A stretch of DNA of 64,000 bases from Pseudomonadota bacterium (GCA_023404705.1 JAEYAU010000186.1:1-64000), one strand, 5' to 3'; counted from the first letter of the stretch, positions 17,340 to 26,490 are shown. Notes: generated from the sequence alone by a model not told the origin. A program made the numbers and translations.

Positions 17340-17450
17340 GTCATCCCGGCCGAGCAAAGCGAGGGCCGGGATCCATAAACCCTGTCGTTTTGATGCGGAC
17401 AGACCGGGAGTATGGATCCCGGATAGCCGCTACGCGGCTTCCGGGATGAC
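17340..17450. repeat. Intergenic palindromic repeat element
   Basis: A 111-bp element bounded by a 10-bp inverted repeat (GTCATCCCGG / CCGGGATGAC) with an inner 12-bp perfect inverted repeat (CCGGGATCCATA at 17366-17377 and TATGGATCCCGG at 17411-17422). The GCGAGGGCCGGGATCCAT motif is familiar from rhizobial genomes, where similar elements sit between genes in many copies. It could fold as a long hairpin and terminate the flavoprotein and convergent GNAT transcripts. Confidence 0.75.
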
Positions 17451-17471
17451 CATCGGAGTGTGTGCTGCGCC

Positions 17472-18077
17472 CTAAGCCGCCACGCGCCTCACGGGGCCCC
17501 AGCTCTTGAGCGCGTTCCAGATGCCGCGCTCCAGGCGGAAGCGGTCGATCGGCACGGAGGAGCCAAGTGCGCGGATACGCGTGAGACCGACGCCGGTCCA
17601 CTGGAAGCCGCATTTCTCGATGACGCGGCGCGAGCCCGGATTGGTCACGCGCGCGCCGGCGCACAGCACGTCGTGGCCCGCCTCCGTGAAGGCGTAGTCG
17701 ATCACGGCACGGGCGGCTTCGGTCGCATAGCCGCGGCCCCAGAACGGGGCGCCGAGCCAGTAGCCGATCTCGGGCGAGGTGCCGTCGAGCAGGCCGAAGC
17801 CGCAGGCGCCGACAACCGTGTCATCGGGCAGCGTGATCAGAAACGTGGTCTCGCCCATCGCATGATTGCTGCCGAGAATGAAGCTTTCGGCATCGGCGAG
17901 GCGATACGGATGAGGAATGCGCGCCGTGTTCTCGGCGATGCGGCGATCGTTGGCGAGCGCTGCCACCGCTTTAGCGTCCCCGAGATGCGGCGCGCGCAGA
18001 ACGAGCCGCGTGGTCTCGAGGACGGGGATACAGGCCTCGCGGAACGATTCCCTCGAAGTGTCTTCCAGCAAAGTCAT
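17472..18077 (-). CDS. GNAT family N-acetyltransferase (RimJ/RimL-like)
   Basis: A 201-residue GNAT of the RimJ/RimL subfamily: LETTRLVLRAPHLGDAKAVAALAND at the start, PEIGYWLGAPFWGRGYATEAARAVIDYAF (acetyl-CoA binding) and NPGSRRVIEKCGFQ. Such enzymes acetylate protein N-termini or small molecules; the substrate here is unknown. In related genomes a GNAT of this kind lies between rpmA and obgE, so it probably belongs to the ancestral locus. Confidence 0.87.
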   Translation of the reverse strand: MTLLEDTSRESFREACIPVLETTRLVLRAPHLGDAKAVAALANDRRIAENTARIPHPYRLADAESFILGSNHAMGETTFLITLPDDTVVGACGFGLLDGTSPEIGYWLGAPFWGRGYATEAARAVIDYAFTEAGHDVLCAGARVTNPGSRRVIEKCGFQWTGVGLTRIRALGSSVPIDRFRLERGIWNALKSWGPVRRVAA

Positions 18078-18131
18078 GGCACGGGCTCCTTGCGCGATGC
18101 GCCACCGTTGGTGGTGACGCTTGAAATGCTA

Positions 18132-18163
18132 CGAGGGGGAGCCGGTGTCCCGTCTCCCCCTCG
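18132..18163 (-). terminator. Hairpin after rpmA
   Basis: A perfect 10-bp inverted repeat (CGAGGGGGAG / CTCCCCCTCG) with a 12-base loop lies 69 bases past the rpmA stop. Only a weak T-run follows on the minus strand, so it may be a partial terminator before the GNAT gene. Confidence 0.5.
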
Positions 18164-18231
18164 CAAGAAGCCCGTTACAAGGGCCCGCCGGGTTTGACTG
18201 GAACCGGCGAGACCTCGTTATGGTCCGCCGT

Positions 18232-18507
18232 CTATTCGGCCGCAGCCTCCGTCGCCATCGGGACAACCGATACGTAGGTGCGGCCTTTGGCTTTCGACTG
18301 GTAGACAACCTGTCCGTTGGTGAGCGCGAAGAGCGTGTGGTCCTTGCCAATCCCGACATTTCGCCCGGGATGCCACTTGGTGCCACGCTGGCGCACGAGG
18401 ATATTGCCGGCGAGAGCCTGCTCTCCGCCGAACAGCTTCACGCCGAGGCGACGGCCGGCCGAGTCACGGCCGTTGCGCGAAGATCCGCCTGCCTTCTTGT
18501 GAGCCAT
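18232..18507 (-). CDS. rpmA: 50S ribosomal protein L27
   Basis: A 91-residue L27. The N-terminus MAHKKAGGSSRNGRDSAGRR is diagnostic, followed by KLFGGEQALAGNILVRQRGTKWHPG and VGIGKDHTLFAL. L27 reaches the peptidyl transferase centre. It is 99 bases downstream of rplU and probably co-transcribed. Confidence 0.98.
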   Translation of the reverse strand: MAHKKAGGSSRNGRDSAGRRLGVKLFGGEQALAGNILVRQRGTKWHPGRNVGIGKDHTLFALTNGQVVYQSKAKGRTYVSVVPMATEAAAE

Positions 18508-18606
18508 GGGAAACTCCTAGTCTCTATCTGTGTACCGTGATTCCGTGACGCACGCATCACCTTTCGGCATGCGAGGCATCACAATGTTTTTCCTTCTTCG
18601 ACAGCC

Positions 18607-19095
18607 TCAGTCTTCCGACGAGGCTGCCTTCTTCGCGGAAGCCTTCTTGGCAGCGGGCTTCTTCGCCGCCGGCTTCTTCGCTGCCGTCTTCTTCGGGGCA
18701 GCCTCGCTGGCTTCGCCAGCCTCGGCCGCCGGCGCCTCGGCCTTCTTCGCGGGCTTGCCGCGGGCCTTGACGGTCGGCTGCTTCCCCTCGGTCAGGATCT
18801 CGGTGATCCGCATGAGGGTGAAGTCCTGCCGGTGGCCGCGCTTGCGGCGCGAGTTCTTGCGCCGGCGCTTCTTGAAGGCGATCACCTTCCGGCCGCGGCC
18901 ATGCTCGAGCACCTCGGCCGCGACGCTGGCGCCCGCGACCGTCGGGGTCCCGAGCAGCTGATTGTCACCGCCCACGACCAGCACTTCGCCGAACGTGACG
19001 ATCTCTCCGGGCTGGCCGACCAGCATGTCGACCTTCAGTAGTTCATCGGCGGCAACCCGGTATTGCTTACCGCCGGTCTTGATGACTGCGAACAT
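18607..19095 (-). CDS. rplU: 50S ribosomal protein L21 with Lys/Ala-rich tail
   Basis: A 162-residue L21. The core (1-103) carries MFAVIKTGGKQYRVAADELLKV, EVLEHGRGRKVIAFKKRRRKNSRRKRGHRQ and FTLMRITEI. Residues ~115-162 are an extra Ala/Lys-rich repeat tail (AAKKPAAKK units), frequent in rhizobial L21 but absent from the ~103-residue E. coli protein. A strong promoter lies 143 bases upstream. Confidence 0.97.
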   Translation of the reverse strand: MFAVIKTGGKQYRVAADELLKVDMLVGQPGEIVTFGEVLVVGGDNQLLGTPTVAGASVAAEVLEHGRGRKVIAFKKRRRKNSRRKRGHRQDFTLMRITEILTEGKQPTVKARGKPAKKAEAPAAEAGEASEAAPKKTAAKKPAAKKPAAKKASAKKAASSED

Positions 19096-19237
19096 TGTTC
19101 TCTCTCGTGTTCGTCAACACGGCTCTCGGGAGAGCATCCCCCGGGCCGGCTTCTTGACAGTCGTGACCTGGTTTAAGTTCTTGCGCCATAAGCGCAAATA
19201 AGCACGGCGCGGACAAAAGCCGCGCCGGGCGCCGCGG

Positions 19238-19265
19238 ACTATAGAGGCCGAAGGCGCCAAGTCAA
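19238..19265 (-). promoter_or_regulatory. Sigma70-type promoter for rplU-rpmA
   Basis: On the minus strand TTGACT (19265-19260), a 16-bp spacer, and TATAGT (19243-19238). This is a near-consensus housekeeping promoter about 150 bases upstream of rplU, leaving a leader of roughly 135 bases. Confidence 0.7.
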
Positions 19266-19394
19266 GGAAATTGGCCCTTTTTCGCGCGTGTCAGCCCAGA
19301 TCGGGCGCCAGATGGCCGCCGCTGGGGCCAGCGGGCGCCAGGAACCCTTGCGCGTGCCGTTCGTTGACGCCGGGAACCTCCTGGAACCCATTTC

Positions 19395-20459
19395 ATGCCG
19401 ACCGAGACATTGCCGTCAGCCCTGGGGCAGCACGGGGCGAGCGTCCTCCCGTCTGTGCGGGTCGACACCTACAATGCCGAGATCAAGGACGAGGACGGCT
19501 TCGTCGGTGACCGCGCGAGCCGCAGTGCCTTCTACGAGATCCTCGACAAGTGGCGGAAGCCGCTGCGCAAGCTCGGCGCCGATCCGTTCGGAGACGAGGA
19601 CACCGACGACATCAGCAAGAAGAAGCTCGACGACCTGCTCGTCAACGGGGGCCACGAGGCCGCCGGCGTCGTGCAGAGCGCGGTCGAGGAGTTCGCGCAG
19701 ACCCTGGCCAAAGTGGTCAAGCGTTTCCTGAAGCTGAAGGCCTGGGACAAGACCGAGCGCATCGTCATCGGCGGCGGCTTCCGGGAAAGCCGGATCGGCG
19801 AGCTCGCCATCGGGCGCGCCGACATCTTGCTCAAGGCGGACGGCAGCAAGGTCGACCTCGTGCCGATCCGCCATCATCCGGACGAGGCCGGCCTGATCGG
19901 CGCCGTGCATCTGGCGCCGGCCTGGATCTTCAAGGCCCATGACAGCATCCTCGCGGTCGATATCGGAGGGACCAATATTCGCGTCGGCGTGGTGGAGCCG
20001 AACGTCAAGAAGGCGTCCGATCTCAGCAAGGCACGCGTGTGGAAATCCAAGCTCTGGCGCCACGCGGATGACAACCCCAAGCGCGAGGAAGCCGTCGATG
20101 AGTTGATCGAGATGCTCGACGAGCTCGCGAAGCGCGCCATCAAGGAGGGGCACGCGCTCGCGCCCTTCGTCGGCATCGCGTGTCCGGGCGCGATCGAGGA
20201 GGACGGCGACATCGCCAAGGGCGCGCAAAATCTGCCCGGCAACTGGGAGAGCAGCCGTTTCAACCTTCCGCAACGAATCTGCGAAGGCCTTCGGAAATTC
20301 GACGAACACGAGACCGCGGTGCTGATGCACAACGACGCGGTGGTGCAGGGCCTGAGCGAAGTGCCGTTCATGCAGGATGTGAAACGCTGGGGCGTGCTCA
20401 CGATCGGCACCGGACTCGGCAATGCGCGTTTTACCAATCGGAACGGCGACAAGGCCTAG
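19395..20459 (+). CDS. ROK-fold protein with permuted halves
   Basis: A 354-residue protein related to ROK sugar kinases/repressors. The phosphate-1 motif ILAVDIGGTNIRVGVVE, expected at the N-terminus, is at about residue 187. It is followed by GIACPGAIEEDGDI, NLPGNWESSRFNLP, NDAVVQGLSEVPF and the phosphate-2-like LTIGTGLGNARF, after which the protein ends. What normally follows, the adenosine-motif half, is at the N-terminus: ERIVIGGGFRES...VPIRHHPDEAGLIGAVHLA (about 115-180). I infer a circular permutation of the actin-like fold. The ROK zinc motif (CxCGxxGC) is absent. Substrate unknown; it could be a kinase or binding protein. Monocistronic. Confidence 0.75.
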   Translation: MPTETLPSALGQHGASVLPSVRVDTYNAEIKDEDGFVGDRASRSAFYEILDKWRKPLRKLGADPFGDEDTDDISKKKLDDLLVNGGHEAAGVVQSAVEEFAQTLAKVVKRFLKLKAWDKTERIVIGGGFRESRIGELAIGRADILLKADGSKVDLVPIRHHPDEAGLIGAVHLAPAWIFKAHDSILAVDIGGTNIRVGVVEPNVKKASDLSKARVWKSKLWRHADDNPKREEAVDELIEMLDELAKRAIKEGHALAPFVGIACPGAIEEDGDIAKGAQNLPGNWESSRFNLPQRICEGLRKFDEHETAVLMHNDAVVQGLSEVPFMQDVKRWGVLTIGTGLGNARFTNRNGDKA

Positions 20460-20579
20460 CGCTGACGGCTGCGCGTGCGGCGCAGCCCGCATGCGGCAGC
20501 GCCGGTTGCGGCATGCGCGGATCGTTGCGACCGTGCGGCTGGTTTGAGCAAAGTCCCCTCCGCAACAGATCACACTCCC

Positions 20580-22256
20580 ATGGCCATCGAGTTCGACACC
20601 ATCATCGTGGGCGGCGGCGCCGCGGGCTGCGTGCTTGCGAACCGACTCTCGGCGCAATCGAACCGATCGGTACTGCTGCTCGAAGCGGGCCAGGATCTCG
20701 TGCCGGGGCGCGAGCCCGCCGACGTGCTCGATACCTATCCGACCTCCTACTACAACCCGGCCTATTTCTGGCCGGAGCTGAAGGTCCATTGGCGCACGCG
20801 CGCGACCTCGCGGCCGATGCTGCTGAGCCAGGGCCGCATCATGGGCGGCGGTGGATCCGTGATGGGCATGATCGCGCTGCGCGGCACGCCCGAGGATTAC
20901 GACGAGTGGGAGGCGCTCGGCGCCGAGGGCTGGAACTGGCGCGCGGTGCTGCCCTATTTCCGGCGGCTCGAAAGCGATCAGGACTTCGCGAACGAGATGC
21001 ACGGCAGCGACGGCCCGATGCCGGTGCGCCGTGTCGCGCGCGAAGAATGGCCGCCGCTCACGCGCGCGATCGCGGGCTTCGCGGAGGAGCGGCAGATCCC
21101 CTTCGTGGCCGACATGAACGGCGACTTCCGCGACGGGCTTGGCGCGGTGCCGATGAGCAACACGCGCACACGGCGCGCCTCCAGCGCGCTCTGCTATCTC
21201 GATGCGCAGGTGCGCGCGCGCCCCAATCTCACGATCATGGGCAATGTGACCGTGACGGCGCTGCGCTTCGAAGGACGGCAAGTGACCGGCGTGACGGCGC
21301 GCATCGACAGCGCGACGCAGGAGTTTCGCGCGCGCGAGGTCATCCTCTGCGCGGGCGCGATCCACACGCCGGCCATCATGCTGCGCGCGGGGCTCGGCCC
21401 GGCGGCGGCGCTGCGCGATCTCGGCATCACGGTGGTCGCCGATATGCCGGGCGTCGGCACCAATCTCTCGAACCATGCGCTGCTCTTCGTGGCGGCGCGG
21501 CTCAGGCCGAACGCGCGCCAGCCCGCGCGCCTGCGCACCTTCCCGACCGTGTGCTTCCGCTATTCATCAGGACTCGCGGATTGCCCGCCGCACGACATGA
21601 TGATCGCGATCCAGAGCAAGTCCTCGTGGAATGCGATCGGTGCGCAGATCGCCAACCTCGCGCCGACGCTCTGGAAGCCGATGTCGCGCGGGCACGTAAC
21701 GCTCACCTCGCGCGATCCCGATGCGGAGCCGCTGGTCGAGTTCAACTATCTGGCGGACGAGCGCGATCTCGCGCGGCTCGTGGATGGCTATCGGCGCGTT
21801 GTGGAGATCCTGGCGAGCCCGCACGTGAAGGATCTTGCGGGACGGCCGTTCCCGGTACGCTTCGACGATCGCATCCGCCAGCTCAACCGGCGCACCAGGG
21901 CCAATGCGATCAAGTCCACGCTGGTCGCGCGTACGCTCGACGCGCTGCCGGGCTTCAGCGATCGACTGCTCGCGACGCTCACCGGCCCGGCGGTCGATCT
22001 TCCGGCGCTGGTGGCGGATCGCGACGCGCTGGCCGCGCATGTGCGCGAGAACGTCGCGGGCGTGTTCCATCCGTGCGGAACGTGCCGCATGGGCGATGAC
22101 CCGGATGCGGTGGTGGATACGACAGGGCGCGTGCGCGGTGTGGGCGGCCTGCGCGTCGGGGATGCCTCGCTGATGCCGACGGTGCCGCGCGCCAATACGA
22201 ACATTCCGACCATCATGGTGGCCGAGAAGATCGCCGACGCCATTCTGACTGCTTGA
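20580..22256 (+). CDS. GMC family FAD-dependent oxidoreductase
   Basis: A 558-residue glucose-methanol-choline oxidoreductase. The dinucleotide motif FDTIIVGGGAAGCVLANRLS starts at residue 5; also GRIMGGGGSVMGMIALRG (GMC signature 1), the second FAD segment GAIHTPAIMLRAGLG, and the catalytic His in VFHPCGTCRMG; the end is PRANTNIPTIMVAEKIAD. Closest to choline/alcohol dehydrogenase-like members; the alcohol substrate is unknown. ATG 20580 is used because the FAD fold begins at once. Its stop is one base from the end of the convergent GGDEF/EAL gene. Confidence 0.9.
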   Translation: MAIEFDTIIVGGGAAGCVLANRLSAQSNRSVLLLEAGQDLVPGREPADVLDTYPTSYYNPAYFWPELKVHWRTRATSRPMLLSQGRIMGGGGSVMGMIALRGTPEDYDEWEALGAEGWNWRAVLPYFRRLESDQDFANEMHGSDGPMPVRRVAREEWPPLTRAIAGFAEERQIPFVADMNGDFRDGLGAVPMSNTRTRRASSALCYLDAQVRARPNLTIMGNVTVTALRFEGRQVTGVTARIDSATQEFRAREVILCAGAIHTPAIMLRAGLGPAAALRDLGITVVADMPGVGTNLSNHALLFVAARLRPNARQPARLRTFPTVCFRYSSGLADCPPHDMMIAIQSKSSWNAIGAQIANLAPTLWKPMSRGHVTLTSRDPDAEPLVEFNYLADERDLARLVDGYRRVVEILASPHVKDLAGRPFPVRFDDRIRQLNRRTRANAIKSTLVARTLDALPGFSDRLLATLTGPAVDLPALVADRDALAAHVRENVAGVFHPCGTCRMGDDPDAVVDTTGRVRGVGGLRVGDASLMPTVPRANTNIPTIMVAEKIADAILTA

Positions 22257-22257
22257 G

Positions 22258-24753
22258 CTAAGCGGCCGCTTCGCCGCGCTTCTTGAGCGATGCGATGAGC
22301 GCGGCCACCTCCCCGGAGGGGCGGGCCGCGCTGAACAGGAAGCCCTGCACCTCGGTGCAGCCTTCGGCGCGCACGCGGTTAAGCTGCTCCTCGGTCTCGA
22401 CGCCTTCCGCGGTGGTGAGCATGCCGAGGCTCGCGCTCAGGCCCGTGACGGCACGAATGATGGCGACCGAGCTCTCCTCGTCCGAGATGTTGCGGATGAA
22501 GGAGGAGTCGATCTTGATCTTGTCGAACGGGAAGCTGCGCAGGTAGCTCAGGCTCGAATAGCCGGTACCGAAATCGTCCATCGCGATGCGCACGCCGAAG
22601 CTGCGCAGCTGATGCAGAATCGCGAGCGTCGTATCGTGATCGTCGAGCAGCACGCCTTCGGTGATCTCGAGCTCGAGGCGGTTCGCCGGCAGCTTCGACA
22701 TCGCGAGCGCCGTGATGACCGATTCGAGCAGCCGCTTGCTCTTGAACTGCGCGGGCGAGAGGTTGACCGCGACCTTGATGCTGTCCGGCCAGCTCGCGGC
22801 GTCGAGGCAGGCCTGGCGCAGCACCCATTCGCCGAGCGGCACGATCAGGCCGATCTCCTCGGCGAGCGGAATGAAATCGGCCGGAGAGATCATGCCGCGC
22901 TCGGCATGGCGCCAGCGCAGCAGCGCCTCGAAGCTCGTCACCTCGTTGGCGTCGAGGTTCACGACGGGCTGGTAGTGCAGCTCGAAATCACCGTCGCGCA
23001 GCGCCTTGCGCAGATCGAGCTCGAGCAGGCGGCGCGTCTGCATGCGCGCGTCCATGTCGGGCTCGAAGAAACGGCAGGCGCCGCGGCCGTCGCTCTTCAC
23101 GCGATAAAGCGCCATGTCACCGTTCTTGAGGAGCTGGTCCGCGTCGTCGCCGTCGGCCGGCGCGAGAGCGATACCGACGCTGCAGCCGATCACGACCTGC
23201 TGCCCGTCGAGGGTGAAGGGCTCGCTCAGCGCATCGATCACGCGCTGGCCCAGAATGGTCGCGGCCTGCGGCTGCTCGCCGCCGATCTGGACGATCGCGA
23301 ACTCATCGCCGCCAAAGCGCGCGATGGTATCGCCCTCGCGCACGCACTCCGTCAGGCGCGCCGCCACCATCCTGAGCAGCGCGTCGCCGGCCGGATGGCC
23401 GAGCGTGTCGTTGACGTTCTTGAAGCGGTCGAGATCGAGGCACAGCACCGCGAGCGACTCGCCGCGCGGCACGCGCTTGAGCGCCGCCTCGACGCGCTCC
23501 TTGAACAGGGCGCGGTTCGGCAGGTCGGTGAGCGCATCGTGGCGCGCCATGTGCTGGATGCGTTCCTCGGCGCGGCGCCGCTCGGTCACGTCCTCGTGGG
23601 TCGAGACCCAGCCGCCCCCCTCCATGGGCTGGTGAATGATGCTCACCGAGCGCCCGTCATTGAGCTCCACCAGCTTGAGGTGCGTCTCCTTGCCGATGAC
23701 GTTGTCGAGCAGGTCGGCGATGTAGCCTTCGGGATCGTTGCCTTCGTACTTGCCGGTGTTCACGCGGCGATTGAGGATCTGCTGCACCGGCGTGCCGGGC
23801 TCGGTGAGTGCCGCGGGCAGGTCATAGATCTCGCCATAGCGCTCGTTGCAGACGATCAGGCGACGCGTGCCGTCGAACATGGCGAGGCCGATCGGCATGT
23901 TGCTGATCGCGGCGTGCAGACGCTCACGCTCGCGCTCGGCGGCGAGCGCGAGCTCGCGGCTGCGCACCAGGCTTTCGCGATAACCCGTGGCGGCGGCGGC
24001 GAGCACGCCGATCTCGTCGCTGCGCGTGCGGTCGGGCGCGACGTCGACCGAGTGATCGCCGGCCGAAAGGCGGCGCATCGCCTCGCTCACGCGCAGGATC
24101 GGCAGGCTGATGCGCCGCGAGGCCCAGACGATGGCGCCGAACGCGCACATGGCCGCGACCATGATGGCGGCGATCGTGAGCCGGAGCGCGAGATCGTAGA
24201 CGCTCTCGGCGCGTGCGGCGGCCATCTCGCTCTGCTCGCGCGAATGGGTGATGAGCGCCTCGAGCTTGGAGATGGCCTGCTCGTAAGCGGCGAGCGAGCT
24301 CGTGTCGAAGTCCTGCTGTGCGGCCGTGATCTCGCCGAGCTCGACGCGCTGGACCAGATTGGCGAGCGCCTCCTCGTAATCGGACCAGAGGTCGATGAAC
24401 TCGGCGAAGAGCGCACGCTCGGTCGATGTGGTGGCGGCGCGCCGATAGGCTTGCTCCGCCGCGTCCATGTCCGCGCTGATCGTGCGCATGCCGGCGGCGA
24501 TCGTCGCGAGGTGGTGGAAGTTGGTGGTCTGCATGCGCCGGCTGGCGAGCAGGCGATGCTCGGCAACCTGGCGCTTGAGCTTGCCGAGCAGCTCGATGCG
24601 CGGCAGCCAGCCTTCACGGATTTCCTTCGTGACGCTGTTCACGGCGTGCAGCTGGAACAGCCCGAAAAGGCCGACCGCGACGACCAGCATGCACGCCACG
24701 CCGAACGCGGCGGACAGCTTGGTGCGGATGCTCGCCTTGCGAAGGATGCTCAT
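22258..24753 (-). CDS. Membrane GGDEF/EAL cyclic-di-GMP protein with PAS and HAMP
   Basis: An 831-residue inner-membrane protein. TM1 (about 11-33), a helical periplasmic sensor like the four-helix bundle of chemoreceptors (34-188), TM2 (about 190-212), HAMP (about 213-265), PAS (about 275-395, NMPIGLAMFDGTRRLIVCN), GGDEF (about 395-560, motif ARFGGDEFAIV intact) and EAL (about 570-825, EALLRW and DDFGTGYSSLSYL intact). Both synthesis and breakdown of cyclic di-GMP are possible; net activity cannot be read from sequence. No dedicated partner nearby. Confidence 0.93.
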   Translation of the reverse strand: MSILRKASIRTKLSAAFGVACMLVVAVGLFGLFQLHAVNSVTKEIREGWLPRIELLGKLKRQVAEHRLLASRRMQTTNFHHLATIAAGMRTISADMDAAEQAYRRAATTSTERALFAEFIDLWSDYEEALANLVQRVELGEITAAQQDFDTSSLAAYEQAISKLEALITHSREQSEMAAARAESVYDLALRLTIAAIMVAAMCAFGAIVWASRRISLPILRVSEAMRRLSAGDHSVDVAPDRTRSDEIGVLAAAATGYRESLVRSRELALAAERERERLHAAISNMPIGLAMFDGTRRLIVCNERYGEIYDLPAALTEPGTPVQQILNRRVNTGKYEGNDPEGYIADLLDNVIGKETHLKLVELNDGRSVSIIHQPMEGGGWVSTHEDVTERRRAEERIQHMARHDALTDLPNRALFKERVEAALKRVPRGESLAVLCLDLDRFKNVNDTLGHPAGDALLRMVAARLTECVREGDTIARFGGDEFAIVQIGGEQPQAATILGQRVIDALSEPFTLDGQQVVIGCSVGIALAPADGDDADQLLKNGDMALYRVKSDGRGACRFFEPDMDARMQTRRLLELDLRKALRDGDFELHYQPVVNLDANEVTSFEALLRWRHAERGMISPADFIPLAEEIGLIVPLGEWVLRQACLDAASWPDSIKVAVNLSPAQFKSKRLLESVITALAMSKLPANRLELEITEGVLLDDHDTTLAILHQLRSFGVRIAMDDFGTGYSSLSYLRSFPFDKIKIDSSFIRNISDEESSVAIIRAVTGLSASLGMLTTAEGVETEEQLNRVRAEGCTEVQGFLFSAARPSGEVAALIASLKKRGEAAA

Positions 24754-24898
24754 GGCCCGGACGCGCGTACTGTCGTGTGCGTCTTGATACCGGAGCGACC
24801 TTGCAAAACTGCTAAGAGCCTGCGGCTCAAAGGAAAAGTCCCACGACGCGGAGGCATGGTGGTACCACGCGAGGACGTGAGACCTGCCTCGCGCGGGG

Positions 24899-25936
24899 CT
24901 ACTGCAGATAGCTGAAGTGGCGCCAGATCGAGTAGTTGTCGCGGAACTTGGCGTAGGACTCGTAGACGCGCTTGAAGTTCGGATTCTTCGCCGACTCCTC
25001 GTCGACCACTTCCTTCCAGCCCTTCTCGAGCGAGACCAGAATCTCGGCCGGCCAGCGGCGCAGCCGCACGCCCTCTGCCTGCATCTCCTTCATGGCCTTC
25101 CACTGCAGCGCCTCGCCGTCCGCGATGGTCTCGCGAATCGTGTCGCCGCACGAGGTCTCGATGATCGCCTTGTAGCGATCGGGCAGCGCGTCCCAGATCG
25201 ATTTGTTGATGTAGAGGTCGAAGAAGGTCGCCTGCTGATGCCAGCCCGGGAAATAGTAATACTTCGCGACCGTGTGGAAGCCGAGCGGCTGGTCCATCGC
25301 GGGCAGCGAAAACTCAGTGGCGTCGAGCGTGCCTGCTTTCATCGCCTTGAGGATCTCGCCGGGCGGCAGCTGCTGCGTGATGACGCCGTGCTTCTCCATC
25401 ACCTTGGCGCCGAGGCCGAAGAAGCGCATGCGCAGGCCCTTCAGATCGGCGGCGGTCTTGATCTCCTTCTGGAACCAGCCGGACGCCTCGGGCGGAATGA
25501 TGATGCAGGGGATGTTGTGCACATTGTGCGGATGGAACATCGCGCGCGACATCTCGAGGCCGCCGCCGCGATACATCCAGGCCAAGTATTCGCCGATGCC
25601 GGGACCGAAGGGCACAGCCGAGAACATGTTGAAGGCGCTGTCTTGACCCGCGAACCAGCCGGCGCCCGCCCAGGCGGCTGCAACCGAGCCCTTGGCCACG
25701 GCCTTCACGGTATCGGCGGCCGGGACCAGTTCGCCCGGCTCATGGAATTTCAGCGCGAGCTCGCCGCCGGACGCGCGCAAAACCTTGTCGGTCAGGCGAT
25801 GCGCGGCTGTGCCGAGCACCGGCATGTTGCCCGGGAACGTGCTCGCGATGCTGATGGTCTGCTTCGGCTCCTCGGCCGATGCGGGGCCCATGGTCCAGAT
25901 CGCGGCCACCACCGCCAGAGCCACCGTGCCGCGCAT
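24899..25936 (-). CDS. TRAP transporter solute-binding protein (DctP/TakP-like), orphan
   Basis: A 345-residue periplasmic binding protein. Signal peptide MRGTVALAVVAAIWTMGPASA, then ISIASTFPGNMPVLGTAAHRLTDKV, LKGLRMRFFGLGAKVMEKHGV (contains the conserved substrate-binding Arg), GTLDATEFSLPAMDQPLGFHTVAKYYYFPGWHQ, and a C-terminal helical tail. This variant resembles keto-acid/monocarboxylate-binding TakP-type proteins. The membrane subunits DctQ and DctM are missing nearby, so it must use a transporter encoded elsewhere or be a relic. ATG at 25936 gives a clean signal peptide. Confidence 0.85.
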   Translation of the reverse strand: MRGTVALAVVAAIWTMGPASAEEPKQTISIASTFPGNMPVLGTAAHRLTDKVLRASGGELALKFHEPGELVPAADTVKAVAKGSVAAAWAGAGWFAGQDSAFNMFSAVPFGPGIGEYLAWMYRGGGLEMSRAMFHPHNVHNIPCIIIPPEASGWFQKEIKTAADLKGLRMRFFGLGAKVMEKHGVITQQLPPGEILKAMKAGTLDATEFSLPAMDQPLGFHTVAKYYYFPGWHQQATFFDLYINKSIWDALPDRYKAIIETSCGDTIRETIADGEALQWKAMKEMQAEGVRLRRWPAEILVSLEKGWKEVVDEESAKNPNFKRVYESYAKFRDNYSIWRHFSYLQ

Positions 25937-26233
25937 GCTGTTCTCCCGGGTTCCCGCGCCGATCGTCTCCGGTCCGCGGGCTGCCCAAGAGTGCGCCACC
26001 AGCATTTAATGTCGCCTTACATGACAACGAGGACGGGCATCGGGACATCTGCCTATGTCCCATGGCAGGTGCTTGTTTCAGCAGCCCGGCTTGGCTATTA
26101 CTCCGCGCGCAACCGGGGCCTCAGGTCCCGTACTCGGCCCCAAAAGTGACGACCCGCCAATGGTCACGTTTCGTGACCAGTAACGGTCCGTTAAGCATAT
26201 TCGCCTGTAGCTGCTCGCGCGGCGCACCGGCTC

Positions 26234-26323
26234 GGAGAGGTGGCAGAGTGGTTGAATGCACCGCACTCGAAATGCGGCATACGGGCAACCGTATCGGGGG
26301 TTCGAATCCCTCCCTCTCCGCCA
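26234..26323 (+). tRNA. tRNA-Ser (anticodon CGA)
   Basis: A 90-base class II tRNA. The acceptor stem GGAGAGG pairs with CCTCTCC, the 3' end GCCA is encoded, the anticodon loop CTCGAAA gives CGA (reads UCG), a long variable arm (CATACGGGCAACCGTATC) and the T loop GGTTCGAATCC are present. Confidence 0.95.
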
Positions 26324-26490
26324 ACCTGCTTCGCGCCTGACGGCGCTTCGCAGGATTTTGCAATCCCCTCAGACGCAGGATGCCCTCCGAAGCGTGTCGC
26401 GGAGAGCTTGTCTGCCGCCGACCTGCATTGGTTGACGCGTCGCCCGATAGGGGGCGCGATCGTCTTATCGTGAGAATCGAAGCCGGCCGC

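Noticed and set aside
26234..26323. tRNA-linked integrated element (attachment site) for the peptide island
   Set aside because: No duplicate of the tRNA 3' end, no integrase and no direct repeats were seen in the following 8 kb.
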